Part shown: positions 1 to 8,832 of the stretch, one piece after another
Layout of the letters: the number at the start of each line of letters is the position of its first letter
Numbering within the stretch: the stretch's first letter is position 1
From: Burkholderia sp. Bp8963
Lineage (GTDB): Bacteria; Pseudomonadota; Gammaproteobacteria; Burkholderiales; Burkholderiaceae
Length of the DNA: 64,000 nucleotides
Assembly: GCF_003854275.1 (NCBI RefSeq)
Contig: NZ_QTQP01000018.1
Location: 1 to 64,000, forward strand
Reading direction: 5' to 3'
The notes under the pieces: model-generated
Told to the model about the DNA's origin: nothing
Seen by the model: the letters and a program-made list of their open reading frames with translations, nothing else
Database searches by the model: none
Position numbers and translations under genes: made by a program

Positions 1-127
1 AGCGATCGCAGTTCCTGTCGTTCTTTATTCGCCAGCTTCACTGGCGTTGCATGTCGGCCTCGGCTCATCCAGACATGATAACCGAGGCAGTTATTTATTC
101 AATCTATTTACGGGATGTTGTACTAGT

Positions 128-1021
128 TCACACCGATGTCGCGATGGTTTCGCGCAGCCAGCGGTGGGCCGGGTCGCGGTGCGAGCGCTCGTGCCATAGC
201 ATCGACATCTCGTAGCCGGGCACTTCGACGGGCGCGTCGACGATCCGCAGCGCGGGCGCGTCGCGCACGAGGCGCTCGGGCGCCATCGCGACGAGGTCGG
301 TATGGGCGACGGCCGAGATCGCGAACAGGAAATGCGGCACCGAGAGCACCACACGGCGCGCGGCGCCGCATTGCGCGAGCGCTTCATCCGTCACGCCGGC
401 AAAGCCGCCGCCGTCGGGCGACACGATCACGTGCTCGAGCGCGCCGAATTGCGCGAGCGTGGGCCGGCGCCTGAGCTTCGGATGCCCGGCGCGGCCGACG
501 AGCACATAGCGTTCGACGAACAGCGGCAAACGCCGCATGCCCGCCGGCGAACCTTCGGTCGTGTGAAACGCCAGGTCGATCTCGCTGCGTTCCGCCTGTT
601 TCCCGATGTGCGGCGGCGCGAGTTCGACGACCGCGAGCCGCGTGCCGGGCGCGGCGGACCGCAGCGTGCGCAGCGCCGGCAGCACGATCGTCGATTCGCC
701 GTAGTCGGTGGCAGCGACGCTCCAGGTGTTCGTCGCGGTCGCGGGATCGAACGGCGTCGCAGGCAGCACTGCGCGCTCGACCGCTTCGAGCGCTTCCCGC
801 AGCGGCTCGCGCAGCGCTTCGGCGCGCGCGGTCGGCCGCATTCCGCGCGGGCCGGGCAGCAGCAGCGGATCCCCGAACACGTCGCGCAGCTTCTGCAACT
901 GCACGCTGACCGACGGCTGCGACACGTTCAGTTTCTCGGCCGCGCGCGTGACGTTGTGCTCGGACAGCAGCACGTCGAGCGTGACGAGCAGGTTCAGGTC
1001 CAGACGTCTGAGATTAGTCAT
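128..1021 (-). CDS. LysR-family transcriptional regulator
   Basis: A 297-residue LysR regulator of normal family length. Residues about 5-65 form the winged helix-turn-helix, with the usual LNLLVTLDVLL, AAEKLNVSQPSVSVQLQKLR and FGDPLLL blocks, and residues about 95-295 are the substrate-binding domain. It is divergent from the flavodoxin-fold quinone reductase that begins 86 bp away, so it probably controls that gene and itself. The shared gap contains an AT-rich palindrome, GAAATtcATTTC at 1041-1052, flanked by ATAT on both sides, which is a plausible operator. The inducer cannot be read from the sequence. LysR-quinone reductase pairs in other proteobacteria often answer quinones or other electrophiles, but that is only analogy here. 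Confidence 0.9.
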   Translation of the reverse strand: MTNLRRLDLNLLVTLDVLLSEHNVTRAAEKLNVSQPSVSVQLQKLRDVFGDPLLLPGPRGMRPTARAEALREPLREALEAVERAVLPATPFDPATATNTWSVAATDYGESTIVLPALRTLRSAAPGTRLAVVELAPPHIGKQAERSEIDLAFHTTEGSPAGMRRLPLFVERYVLVGRAGHPKLRRRPTLAQFGALEHVIVSPDGGGFAGVTDEALAQCGAARRVVLSVPHFLFAISAVAHTDLVAMAPERLVRDAPALRIVDAPVEVPGYEMSMLWHERSHRDPAHRWLRETIATSV

Positions 1022-1034
1022 GGCTATAGCTGGA

Positions 1035-1060
1035 ATATCGGAAATTCATTTCTAATATAC
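1035..1060. promoter_or_regulatory. Candidate LysR operator in divergent promoter
   Basis: The gap between the LysR gene and the quinone reductase holds an interrupted palindrome, ATAT-N-GGAAATtcATTTC-TA-ATAT, centred near 1046. It has the dyad and AT-richness of LysR activation sites and is the only clear dyad in the 86-bp gap. Binding is inferred. Confidence 0.4.
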
Positions 1061-1107
1061 CGTTCGATTCGGCATCCTGCTGACATTCAAGCAACGGATG
1101 CCCGATC

Positions 1108-1896
1108 ATGAATGTTCTTGTCGTCTATGCCCACCCCGAGCCACGCTCGCTGAACGGCGCGCTGCGGGATTTCGCCGTGCAGCGTCTCGAAGCAGCCGGC
1201 CATACGGTGCAGGTGTCTGACCTGTACGCGATGAACTGGAAAGCGACGCTCGATGCGGACGACGTGACGGATCGTCACGCGCAAGCGCGTTTCGATCCGT
1301 CGCTCGACTCGAAGCGCGCGTTCGAGCAAGGCACGCAACGCGACGACATCGCGCGCGAACAGGCGAAGCTGAAGTGGGCCGATACGGTGATCCTGCAGTT
1401 TCCGCTGTGGTGGTTCTCGATGCCGGCGATCATGAAGGGCTGGGTCGAGCGCGTGTATGCGTACGGCTTTGCATACGGGGTTGGCGAGCATTCGGACACG
1501 CACTGGGGCAACCGGTATGGCGAAGGCTCGCTCGCGGGCAAGCGCGCAATGGTGCTCGTCACGACGGGCGGCTGGGAATCGCACTACAGCCCGCGCGGCA
1601 TCAACGGCGCGATCGACGATGTGCTGTTCCCGATCCAGCACGGGATTCTGTTTTACCCGGGCTTCGACGTGCTGCCGCCGTTCGTGATCTACCGGTCCGG
1701 AAAAATGGATGATGCGCGGTTTGCGCAGACGCGCGATGCGCTCGGCGAGCGTCTGGACAGTCTGTGGGAGACGCCGCCGATTCCGTTCAGGCGGCAGAAT
1801 TTCGGCGATTACGAGATTCCGGCGCTGACGCTAAGGGCCGAAATCGCGCCCGAGAAGGTGGGGTTCGCGGCGCATGTGGAGACAGCGGGGCGCTGA
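1108..1896 (+). CDS. NAD(P)H:quinone oxidoreductase-like flavoprotein
   Basis: A 262-residue protein of the NQO1/MdaB/KefF flavodoxin-fold family. The N-terminus MNVLVVYAHPEPRSLN is the FMN/FAD phosphate-binding strand-loop, and the FPLWWFSMPAIMKGWVERV block (about residues 100-118) is the second flavin-binding signature. A TTGGWESHYSPRG segment follows. Such enzymes reduce quinones, azo dyes or nitro compounds by two-electron hydride transfer in the cytoplasm. The gene is single and divergent from a LysR gene. At 262 residues it is longer than bacterial MdaB (about 200) and closer to the eukaryote-like NQO branch; the substrate is unknown. Confidence 0.85.
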   Translation: MNVLVVYAHPEPRSLNGALRDFAVQRLEAAGHTVQVSDLYAMNWKATLDADDVTDRHAQARFDPSLDSKRAFEQGTQRDDIAREQAKLKWADTVILQFPLWWFSMPAIMKGWVERVYAYGFAYGVGEHSDTHWGNRYGEGSLAGKRAMVLVTTGGWESHYSPRGINGAIDDVLFPIQHGILFYPGFDVLPPFVIYRSGKMDDARFAQTRDALGERLDSLWETPPIPFRRQNFGDYEIPALTLRAEIAPEKVGFAAHVETAGR

Positions 1897-1997
1897 AACC
1901 CGATCAATGGCGGTCGCGAGTGCTTGATGCCCGCGCCCGTCGGCAACAAGCCGGGCTCCGGCGTCGGGACGTGCGCGTCCCGGCACCGTGACGTGAA

Positions 1998-2031
1998 GCG
2001 GGCGACCTGGATCGGATCACAGGTCGCCCGC
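1998..2031. terminator. Perfect 11-bp inverted repeat between convergent genes
   Basis: An 11-bp arm GCGGGCGACCT at 1998-2008 is repeated inverted at 2021-2031 with a 12-base loop. It lies between the convergent quinone reductase and catC genes, so it may act as a bidirectional transcription stop, although no T-tract follows. Confidence 0.4.
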
Positions 2032-2080
2032 ATCGCGATCGCTCGCGGCCGTCCGCCGACTGCCGCGTTGCACCGCTCGC

Positions 2081-2374
2081 TTACCGATCGTCTTCCCGAA
2101 TCGACGAAGGATGCCGGCACAGCGCCCGCACCTCGACATCCATATACGGAAACAGCGGCAACTGGCTCAACAGGTCATGCAGCTGCTGCACGCTCTCGAC
2201 GTCGAAGATGCTGACGTTCGCATACCGCCCGGCGATCCGCCACAGATGCCGCCAGACCCCTTCGTGCATCAGGCGCTGGCACATGGCCTTCTCTTCGGCC
2301 TTCAGCGTCGCCGCCTTGACCGGATCCATGTCGGCCGGCAGATGGACGGTCATTTCCACATGAAACAGCATCAC
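2081..2374 (-). CDS. catC: Muconolactone delta-isomerase
   Basis: A 97-residue CatC, the small ferredoxin-like enzyme that isomerises (+)-muconolactone to 3-oxoadipate enol-lactone, the third step of catechol ortho cleavage. Diagnostic blocks are MLFHVEMTVHLP at the start, the EEKAMCQRLMHEGVWRHLWRI helix and the LLSQLPLFPYMDVEV strand; the protein is known as a homodecamer. An AAGGAG ribosome site lies 6 bases before the start. It is the last gene of the catB-catA-catC order on this strand, 34 bp after catA. catD, which would use its product, is not in the window. Confidence 0.95.
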   Translation of the reverse strand: MMLFHVEMTVHLPADMDPVKAATLKAEEKAMCQRLMHEGVWRHLWRIAGRYANVSIFDVESVQQLHDLLSQLPLFPYMDVEVRALCRHPSSIREDDR

Positions 2375-2408
2375 TTGCTCCTTGCGTTATGTTTTTCTGC
2401 GACGTCCG

Positions 2409-3323
2409 TCAGGCCTGCGCGCGCAGGCGTTCGACTTCACTCTCGGGCACGTTCGCGCGATCCTTGAGCAGCGTGAAGTCGAAGTCGATCAGCGCGAACT
2501 GGCCATCGACGCCATACGGCTGGCCTTGCGCGCCTTCGGCCTGCTTGATCTTCGGAATCAGCCCTTCGCGCGTCGCGAATGCGAAGTCGTCCCAGATATG
2601 CGGATCGCCTTCGATGTTGATCTGCGTCGTCAGCTTACGATAGCCGTCCGCGGAAACGAAGAAGTGGATGTGCGCGGGACGATGGCCGTGACGGCCGAGC
2701 TGGTCGAGCAGCTGCTCGGTCTTGCTGCCCGGTGGCACGCTGTAGCCGACCGGCAGCACGCTGCGGAAGCTGTAGCGGCCTTCGGCATCGGTGCGGATCG
2801 AGCGGCGCAGGTTGAACGCGGGCTGAGATTGATCGAAGTACGAATAGTTGCCGAGATGGTTCGCGTGCCACACCTCGACGAGCGCGTTCGCGAGCGGCGC
2901 GCCGTCGTCGCCGAGCACCTGGCCGCGCATCACGAGCGTCTGGCCCGGATCGGTGCCGTCGTCGAGCCGCGCGAAGCCGACCGATTCCGGCGCACCGGCT
3001 ACATACAGCGGGCCTTCGATCGTGCGCGGCGTGCCGCCGTGGAAGCCGGCCTTCTCTTCGGCTTCGTCCATCCGCACGTCGAGGAAGCGCTCGAGGCCGA
3101 GGCCCGCGGCGATCAGGCCGAACTCCCTGCCGGCTTCGTTCAGGTAGTTGAGCGCAGTCCAGAACTCGCTCGGCTGCACGTCGAAATCCTCGATCGTGTA
3201 GCACAGATCCTTCACGATCCGGTTGACGATCGCGCGCACGCGCGGGTTGCCGGGCTTTTCAGCCGCATCGTCGAAGGTCTGCAGCAGTGCGTCGATGGCG
3301 TCCTTGTTCATGCGTGTCTCCAA
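2409..3323 (-). CDS. catA: Catechol 1,2-dioxygenase
   Basis: A 304-residue intradiol dioxygenase that uses non-haem Fe(III) to cleave catechol to cis,cis-muconate. The N-terminal helical linker domain is followed by the GTPRTIEGPLYVAGAPES segment, where the first iron-ligand tyrosine sits (GPLYV). The second tyrosine is in NYSYFD and the two histidine ligands are in GHRPAHIHFF, so all four ligands are present. It lies 21 bp after catB and has a GGAGA ribosome site. Within the window its substrate is supplied by the anthranilate dioxygenase encoded 3-6 kb to the right. Confidence 0.96.
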   Translation of the reverse strand: METRMNKDAIDALLQTFDDAAEKPGNPRVRAIVNRIVKDLCYTIEDFDVQPSEFWTALNYLNEAGREFGLIAAGLGLERFLDVRMDEAEEKAGFHGGTPRTIEGPLYVAGAPESVGFARLDDGTDPGQTLVMRGQVLGDDGAPLANALVEVWHANHLGNYSYFDQSQPAFNLRRSIRTDAEGRYSFRSVLPVGYSVPPGSKTEQLLDQLGRHGHRPAHIHFFVSADGYRKLTTQINIEGDPHIWDDFAFATREGLIPKIKQAEGAQGQPYGVDGQFALIDFDFTLLKDRANVPESEVERLRAQA

Positions 3324-3344
3324 TATCGGGTGTCGTGTGGGGAA

Positions 3345-4478
3345 TCAGCGGGCGTCGCGTCGCATCCGTTCGATGCGGGCCCAGTCGAAGGTGATGCCGA
3401 GGCCGGGCGCAGCCGGCAGGTGCAGCTTGAAATCCTGGTAGCGCAGCGGCTCGACGAGGATTTCCTCGGTCAGCAACAGCGGGCCGAACAGCTCGGTGCC
3501 CCATTGCAGCGAACCGAACGTGCTGAACAGTTGCGCGGACGCCATCGTGCCGGCCGCGCCTTCGAGCATCGTGCCGCCGTACAGGCCGATGCCGGCCGCC
3601 GCCGCGATCGCCGCGACGCTCGCCGCGCCCTGCAGGCCGCCCGACTGCGCGATCTTCACCGCGAACACGTCGGCCGCGCGGTCCTGCGCGAGCCTGAACG
3701 CGTCGACGACACCGTGCAGCGCCTCGTCGGCCATGATCGGAATCTGCGCGAGCTGCGTGAGACGCTTCAGGCCCGCGCGGTTGGTCGCGGCGATCGGCTG
3801 TTCGACGAGGCTCACGCCGGCCTCCGCGAGACGCGGGCCGGCCCAGATCGCGTCGGTTTCGGTCCACGCCTGGTTCACGTCGATCCGCACGTCGCCGCGC
3901 TCGCCGAGCGCGCGCTTGATCGCGATCACGTGCGCGACGTCGTCGGCCACCGCGTTCGAGCCGATCTTCAGCTTGAACGCGCGATGGCGGCGCGCTTCGA
4001 GCATCGCCTCGGCTTCCGCGATGTCGCGCTGCGTGTCGCCGCTCGCGAGCGTCCACGCGACGTCCACCGCGTCGGTCGTGCGGCCGCCGAACAGCTCGGA
4101 CAGCGGCACGCCGAGGCGGCGCGCCTGCGCGTCGAACAGCGCGGTCTCGAGCGCGCACTTCGCAAAGCGGTTGCCCTGGAACAGCTTGCGCACACGCGCC
4201 ATCGCGGCGCCCGGGCGGGTCGCGTCCATGCCCTGCAGCAGCGGCGCGAAATAGGTGTCGATGTTGACCTTGATGCTTTCCGGACTTTCCTCGCCGTACG
4301 CGAGGCCGCCGATCGTCGTGCCCTCGCCGACGCCTTCGATACCGTCCGAGCATCGAATGCGGACCAGCACGAGGGTCTGGCAATTCATCGTGGCGACCGA
4401 CAGCTTGTGCGGGCGGATCGTCGGTACATCGACGAGCAGCGTCTCGACGCGGTCGATGGTGGCGGCAGTTGCTATCAT
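3345..4478 (-). CDS. catB: Muconate cycloisomerase
   Basis: A 377-residue enolase-superfamily enzyme that lactonises cis,cis-muconate to muconolactone. The KxK catalytic motif (FKLKIGS), the metal ligands in VDVNQAW, LVEQP and MADEAL, and the second catalytic lysine in FAVKIAQSGG are all present in order. The frame stays open about 75 bases further upstream, but the start at 4478 is preferred. It is preceded by a full AGGAGG ribosome site 6 bases away and begins MIATAATIDRVETLLVDVPT as CatB proteins do. It is the first gene of the catBAC unit and is divergent from catR. Confidence 0.95.
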   Translation of the reverse strand: MIATAATIDRVETLLVDVPTIRPHKLSVATMNCQTLVLVRIRCSDGIEGVGEGTTIGGLAYGEESPESIKVNIDTYFAPLLQGMDATRPGAAMARVRKLFQGNRFAKCALETALFDAQARRLGVPLSELFGGRTTDAVDVAWTLASGDTQRDIAEAEAMLEARRHRAFKLKIGSNAVADDVAHVIAIKRALGERGDVRIDVNQAWTETDAIWAGPRLAEAGVSLVEQPIAATNRAGLKRLTQLAQIPIMADEALHGVVDAFRLAQDRAADVFAVKIAQSGGLQGAASVAAIAAAAGIGLYGGTMLEGAAGTMASAQLFSTFGSLQWGTELFGPLLLTEEILVEPLRYQDFKLHLPAAPGLGITFDWARIERMRRDAR

Positions 4479-4551
4479 GCGATTCCTCCTGTTGGTGCAC
4501 ATGGTAGGAATATCCGCCCGGCGGCGTCCAACACTCTTTCCGACTACTTCC

Positions 4552-4566
4552 ATACTTTCGAGGTAT
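4552..4566. promoter_or_regulatory. CatR/BenM-type binding site ATAC-N7-GTAT
   Basis: The sequence ATACtttcgagGTAT exactly matches the ATAC-N7-GTAT recognition dyad known for CatR, CatM and BenM. It ends 3 bases before the catR start codon and about 75 bases upstream of the catB start. It can therefore serve both autorepression of catR and activation of catB. The site is seen directly; its use is inferred from the family. Confidence 0.75.
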
Positions 4567-4569
4567 GCA

Positions 4570-5460
4570 ATGGAATTGCGTCAGCTCCGGTATTTCATTG
4601 CCGTCGCCGAAGAGATGAACATCACGCGGGCGGCCGAGCGCCTGCACATGACGCAGCCGCCGCTGAGCCGTCAGCTGCAGGCGATCGAGGACGAAATCGG
4701 CCTGCCGCTGTTCGAGCGCGGCGCGCGGCCGCTGAAGCTGACCGAGGCGGGGCGGGTGTTCTATGCGCAGGCGAAGCGGCTCGTCGACCAGGCCGACGAG
4801 CTCGGCCCGCTGACGCGGCGGCTTGCACAGATGTCGGAGCGGATCGTGATCGGCTTCGTGCCGTCGACGCTGTATGGCGCGCTGCCGGACGTGATCCGCG
4901 CATTCCGCGAGGCGCAGCCGGGCGTCGAGCTGTCGCTGATCGAAATGTTCACGCTCGAGCAGCTCGGCGCGCTGAAAGGCGGGCGGATCGATATCGGTTT
5001 TGGTCGACTGCGGTTCGACGACGACCAGCTCGTGCGCGAGGCGCTGATCGAGGAGAAGCTGATCGCGGCGTTGCCGGCCGGCCATCCGCTCGCCGATCCG
5101 GACCGGCCGCTCGCGCTGGCCGACGTCGCGGGCGAGACGCTGATCGTCTATCCGAGCACGCCGCGGCCGAGTTTCGCGGACCAGCAGTTGTCCGCGCTGC
5201 GCGACGGCGGCCTCGCGCCGGCCGCCGTGCATGAGGTGCGCGAGCTGCAGACGGCGCTCGGGCTGGTGGCCGCGGAGGTCGGCGTGTCGCTGGTGCCGGA
5301 AAGCGTCGAGGGCGTGCGGGTGAAGGGCGTCGTTTACCGCCGGCTGCCGGAGCCGGTCGCGACGTCGCCGATCATCATGAGCCGCCGCGTGCATGACGAA
5401 AGCCCCGCGACGGCGGCGTTCTGCGCGATCGCTCGCGCGATGATCGCGCCGGCGGGCTGA
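4570..5460 (+). CDS. catR: LysR regulator of catechol genes
   Basis: A 296-residue LysR protein beginning MELRQLRYFIAVAEEMNITRAAERLHMTQPPLSRQLQ, the characteristic N-terminus of the CatR/BenM/CatM group. The effector domain covers about residues 90-290. The open frame extends upstream, but the start at 4570 is the only one compatible with the domain. Family members respond to cis,cis-muconate and switch on catBCA; its place divergent from catB and the ATAC-N7-GTAT site before it fit that role. It is convergent with andR. Confidence 0.92.
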   Translation: MELRQLRYFIAVAEEMNITRAAERLHMTQPPLSRQLQAIEDEIGLPLFERGARPLKLTEAGRVFYAQAKRLVDQADELGPLTRRLAQMSERIVIGFVPSTLYGALPDVIRAFREAQPGVELSLIEMFTLEQLGALKGGRIDIGFGRLRFDDDQLVREALIEEKLIAALPAGHPLADPDRPLALADVAGETLIVYPSTPRPSFADQQLSALRDGGLAPAAVHEVRELQTALGLVAAEVGVSLVPESVEGVRVKGVVYRRLPEPVATSPIIMSRRVHDESPATAAFCAIARAMIAPAG

Positions 5461-5544
5461 CGCTGGCTTTGGTGCTGGCTTTGGCGCTAGAGATCGCAAC
5501 TAACGGTCGAGCCCGAACCCCCACGCCGACGTGGCGCGGCCGCG

Positions 5545-6510
5545 TCAGCGCTTCCCGTCGAGCGTCTCCGAAGGCAATTCCCCGAACGTCTCCCGATACG
5601 CGATCGCAAAGCGTCCGAGGTGCGTGAAGCCGCAATCGAGCGCGATGTCCGCGATCCGCCGCTCGGTGTCCGCGGCGCGCAGCAGTTCGCGCGCGTGCTC
5701 GAGCCGCGTGTGGCGCAGGTATTGCATCGGGCTCATCGCGCGAAACTGGATGAACGCGTCGCGCAGCGTGCGCTCCGGCACGCCGGCCGCGCGGACGATA
5801 TCGGCGAGCTGCAGCGGTTGCGCGTAGTGGGCGGCGACGAATTCCTGCGCGCGCCGCACGAAGCCCGGCGCCGGGTCGTGGCGCGACGCGGGCACGGCCG
5901 ATGGCGGATGCCCTTCGATGAGCAGGTCGATCAGCAGGTGTTCGAGTTGCGATGCGACGCGCGGATTCGCGTTCGCGCGTTCCAGCAGGTCCGGCGAGCC
6001 CGCGACCAGCATCAGCTGCTGGCGCCATGCGGCGAGCGCCGCGTCGCTCACGCGCAGCACGGGGTCGAGCGTCGCGCGCGGATCGCCGGTCAGTGCGGCG
6101 ACGGTGGACGCGTCGATGCGCAGCACGAACTGCTCGCAGTCGGCCGACAACTGCGCGTCGAAGCGCTCGCCGGGCGCGCACAGGATGCCGGTCTGCGCGT
6201 CAACGCCGACCTGCCGGCCCATCGCCCGCACGTCGGCCTGCCCCGACAGGCAGAACATCAGCAGGTAATAGCCGTCGACTGCGTCGACCTGCACGCGCAT
6301 CGCGTCGCCGAACGCGATCGTGCCGATCCCGAGCCCGCCGATCCGCACGAAATCCATATGCGACGCGCCGTGCACGCGGCCGCGCGGCTGCAGCGCGTGC
6401 GGCTGCATCACGCGCGAGATCCGCTCGCGCGTCTCGTCGAGATCGCGGGATTCGAACAGCCGGTGCGCACGCAGCGCGAACGGCTCGAACGACGTTGGGG
6501 ACATGGGCAT
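5545..6510 (-). CDS. andR: AraC/XylS-type regulator of anthranilate dioxygenase
   Basis: About 321 residues. The C-terminal 100 residues carry two helix-turn-helix motifs of AraC type ([19 protein letters not shown] and [27 protein letters not shown]), and the N-terminal part resembles the cupin-like effector domain of AraC-binding-like regulators. It is divergent from andAc, matching AndR of the three-component anthranilate dioxygenase system of B. cepacia. The start is uncertain: 6510 or 6504 give a normal N-terminus [11 protein letters not shown], while the frame stays open to 6681. Tandem XylS-like half-sites lie in the gap to andAc. Confidence 0.88.
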   Translation of the reverse strand: MPMSPTSFEPFALRAHRLFESRDLDETRERISRVMQPHALQPRGRVHGASHMDFVRIGGLGIGTIAFGDAMRVQVDAVDGYYLLMFCLSGQADVRAMGRQVGVDAQTGILCAPGERFDAQLSADCEQFVLRIDASTVAALTGDPRATLDPVLRVSDAALAAWRQQLMLVAGSPDLLERANANPRVASQLEHLLIDLLIEGHPPSAVPASRHDPAPGFVRRAQEFVAAHYAQPLQLADIVRAAGVPERTLRDAFIQFRAMSPMQYLRHTRLEHARELLRAADTERRIADIALDCGFTHLGRFAIAYRETFGELPSETLDGKR

Positions 6511-6600
6511 CAGCCTGTTCTTGGACGCGCGCTTCGATTCCGCGAATGGGGCGGGATCGCGCGCCGGCGTCATGTGTGCCGCCATCCTAGCGCAGAAACC

Positions 6601-6645
6601 TGCCGGAAGTGGATACTGCGCCGCCGCAATTGCAGATTCCGGATA
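6601..6645 (+). promoter_or_regulatory. Tandem XylS/BenR-like half-sites before andAc
   Basis: Two direct repeats of the form TGCM-N6-GGATA occur at 6601-6615 (TGCC...GGATA) and 6631-6645 (TGCA...GGATA), on the andAc strand, 30 bp apart and ending about 72 bp before the andAc start. The known XylS/BenR half-site is TGCA-N6-GGNTA, and AndR belongs to that family. An AT-rich stretch with a weak -10-like sequence follows near 6665. The spacing is wider than the 21 bp of the Pm promoter. Confidence 0.6.
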
Positions 6646-6716
6646 GACGGCGAATTTTAGCTTTTCAAAAATCGGCTCCATCAGAACTACCCAACCGGAT
6701 CGACAAGGAGTCCGAC

Positions 6717-7988
6717 ATGGAGCAGACCGAATCGCCAGTCCTGTTTGCGGCGCGCGACAACGCGTCCGACGTGACGTTTCCGCACGAAGACGGCTCGCGC
6801 GTGCCGTACAAGGTGTTCAGCTCGCGCGCCGTCTACGACCGCGAGCAGGAGCGCATCTTCCGCGGCCCGACGTGGAATTTCGTCGCGCTGGAAGCGGAGA
6901 TCCCGAACCCGGGCGACTTCAAGAGCACGTTCGTCGGCGACACGCCCGTCGTCGTCACGCGCGCCGACGACGGCTCGCTCGCCGCGTGGGTGAACCGCTG
7001 CGCGCATCGCGGCGCGCAGGTGTGCCGCAAGGCGCGCGGCAATGCCACGTCGCACACGTGCGTCTATCACCAGTGGAGCTTCGACAACACCGGCAACCTG
7101 CTCGGCGTGCCGTTCCGGCGCGGCCAGAAGGGGATGAGCGGGATGCCGGCGGACTTCGATCCGAAGCAGCACGGGCTGCGCAAGCTGCGCGTCGACAGCT
7201 ATCGCGGCCTCGTGTTCGCAACCTTCAGCGACGACGTCGCGCCTCTGCCCGACTATCTCGGCGAGCAGATGCGTCCGTGGATCGACCGGATCTTCCACAA
7301 GCCGATCGAGTATCTCGGCTGCACGCGTCAGTACTCGAAGTCGAACTGGAAGCTGTACATGGAGAACGTGAAGGACCCGTATCACGCGAGCATGCTGCAT
7401 CTGTTCCATACGACCTTCAACATCTTCCGCGTCGGCATGAAGGCGCGTTCGATTCCGGATGCGAACCACGGGCTGCACAGCATCATTACCGTGACGAAGA
7501 CGGGCGACGACACGTCGGCGGCGTACAAGCAGCAGAACATCCGCTCGTTCGATGAAGGTTTTCATCTGGAGGACGAATCGATTCTCGATCTCGTATCCGA
7601 ATACGACGAGGACTGTACGAACCACATCCAGCCGATCTTCCCGCAGCTCGTGATCCAGCAGATCCACAACACGCTGGTCGCGCGGCAGATCCTGCCGAAG
7701 GGGCCCGACAACTTCGAGCTGATCTTCCATTTCTTCGGCTATACGGACGACACGCCCGAGCTGCGCGAGCTGCGCATCAAGCAGGCGAACCTCGTCGGGC
7801 CGGCCGGCTATATCTCGATGGAAGACACCGAGGCGACCGAGCTCGTGCAGCGCGGCACGGTGCGCGACGGCGACGCGACGTCGGTGATCGAGATGTCGCG
7901 CGGCAATCCGGACCAGCAGGACACGGTGATCACCGAAAGCCTGATCCGCAAGTTCTGGGTCGGCTACCAGAAGCTGATGGGCTATTGA
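6717..7988 (+). CDS. andAc: Anthranilate 1,2-dioxygenase, large (alpha) subunit
   Basis: A 423-residue ring-hydroxylating dioxygenase alpha subunit. The Rieske cluster ligands are C95-x-H97 and C115-xx-H118 (CAHRGAQVC and CVYHQWSFD). The catalytic domain holds the mononuclear iron histidines in [13 protein letters not shown]. The start at 6717 is fixed by an AAGGAG ribosome site 6 bases upstream. With AndAd it forms the oxygenase that converts anthranilate to catechol with loss of CO2 and ammonia. It is the first gene of a four-gene operon whose order (large, small, ferredoxin, reductase) is that of andAcAdAbAa. Confidence 0.94.
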   Translation: MEQTESPVLFAARDNASDVTFPHEDGSRVPYKVFSSRAVYDREQERIFRGPTWNFVALEAEIPNPGDFKSTFVGDTPVVVTRADDGSLAAWVNRCAHRGAQVCRKARGNATSHTCVYHQWSFDNTGNLLGVPFRRGQKGMSGMPADFDPKQHGLRKLRVDSYRGLVFATFSDDVAPLPDYLGEQMRPWIDRIFHKPIEYLGCTRQYSKSNWKLYMENVKDPYHASMLHLFHTTFNIFRVGMKARSIPDANHGLHSIITVTKTGDDTSAAYKQQNIRSFDEGFHLEDESILDLVSEYDEDCTNHIQPIFPQLVIQQIHNTLVARQILPKGPDNFELIFHFFGYTDDTPELRELRIKQANLVGPAGYISMEDTEATELVQRGTVRDGDATSVIEMSRGNPDQQDTVITESLIRKFWVGYQKLMGY

Positions 7989-8002
7989 AGCGGGAGCGCG
8001 CA

Positions 8003-8491
8003 ATGATGGAAAACCTGACGGAAGACATGAAGACGTGGTTCGAGATCTCTATGCTGCAGAACCGCTACATCGGCCATCTCGACAATAACCGGCTCGAGCA
8101 GTGGCCGGAGATGTTCACCGAGGACTGCAGGTACGAGATCGTGCCGAAGGAAAACGCCGACCTCGGGCTGCCGGTCGGGATCGTGTACTGCACGAACCAG
8201 CGGATGCTGCGCGACCGCGTCGTGTCGCTGCGGCACGCGAACATTTACGAAGAGCACACATACCGGCACATGACGTCGGGGCTGACGATCGTCGCGGCGC
8301 GCGATGGCGAGATCGACACCGAAAGCAACTACGTCGTCGTGCAGACGCGCAGCAACGGCGAATCGAACGTCTACCAGGCCGGCAAGTACTACGACACGGT
8401 CGTGCGCACGCCCAACGGCCTGCGCTACAAGACCAAGCGCGTGATTTACGACACGTCGCGTGTGCAGACGCTGCTGGCCACCCCGATCTGA
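8003..8491 (+). CDS. andAd: Anthranilate 1,2-dioxygenase, small (beta) subunit
   Basis: A 162-residue beta subunit with the SnoaL/NTF2-like cone fold typical of ring-hydroxylating dioxygenases. The WFEISMLQNRYIGHLDNNRLEQWPEMFTEDCRYEI segment is the family N-terminus and YKTKRVIYDTSRVQTLLATPI the typical C-terminus. It has no catalytic metal and holds the alpha subunit in the hexamer. The start at 8003 is chosen because GGGAG lies 7 bases upstream; an in-frame TTG at 7985 overlapping the andAc stop is less likely. Confidence 0.92.
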   Translation: MMENLTEDMKTWFEISMLQNRYIGHLDNNRLEQWPEMFTEDCRYEIVPKENADLGLPVGIVYCTNQRMLRDRVVSLRHANIYEEHTYRHMTSGLTIVAARDGEIDTESNYVVVQTRSNGESNVYQAGKYYDTVVRTPNGLRYKTKRVIYDTSRVQTLLATPI

Positions 8492-8505
8492 GTGTGAGGA
8501 ACGAC

Positions 8506-8832
8506 ATGACTCAAGCAACACTGACCGAGTGGCATTCGCTCGGCGCCGTCGACGAATTCTCCGAAGACGAACCGGCGGCACGCGTCGCCGGACAGAAACC
8601 GATCGCGGTGTTCCGGATCGGCGACGAACTGTTCGCGATGCACGACCTCTGCACGCATGGCCACGCGCGGCTGTCGGAAGGCTATGTCGAGGACGGCTGC
8701 GTCGAATGCCCGCTGCATCAGGGGCTGATCGACATCCGCACCGGCGCGCCGAAATGCGCGCCGATCACGGAACCGGTGCGGACCTATCCGATCCGTATCG
8801 TCGACGGACAGGTGGAAGTCAATGTCGGCTGA
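8506..8832 (+). CDS. andAb: Anthranilate dioxygenase Rieske ferredoxin
   Basis: A 108-residue soluble Rieske [2Fe-2S] ferredoxin with C49-x-H51 (CTHGHARL) and C68-xx-H71 (CPLHQG). It carries electrons from the AndAa reductase to the oxygenase. A GTGAGGA ribosome site lies just upstream. Its last 11 bases overlap the start of andAa, which implies coupled translation. A separate ferredoxin sets this three-component enzyme apart from the two-component AntABC type. Confidence 0.93.
   Translation: MTQATLTEWHSLGAVDEFSEDEPAARVAGQKPIAVFRIGDELFAMHDLCTHGHARLSEGYVEDGCVECPLHQGLIDIRTGAPKCAPITEPVRTYPIRIVDGQVEVNVG

Noticed and set aside
30-46. Small hairpin CGCCAG-CTTCA-CTGGCG after the first LysR gene as a terminator
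   Set aside because: The stem is only 6 bp and no T-tract follows on the relevant strand.
2382-5234. A 950-codon plus-strand open frame opposite catA and catB
   Set aside because: Arg/His/Ala-rich frame antisense to catA and catB, whose motifs are complete.
3259-5499. A 746-codon open frame on the minus strand across catB and catR
   Set aside because: It is antisense or out of frame to well-supported genes, is Arg/Pro/Ala-rich without motifs, and reflects the third-position GC bias.
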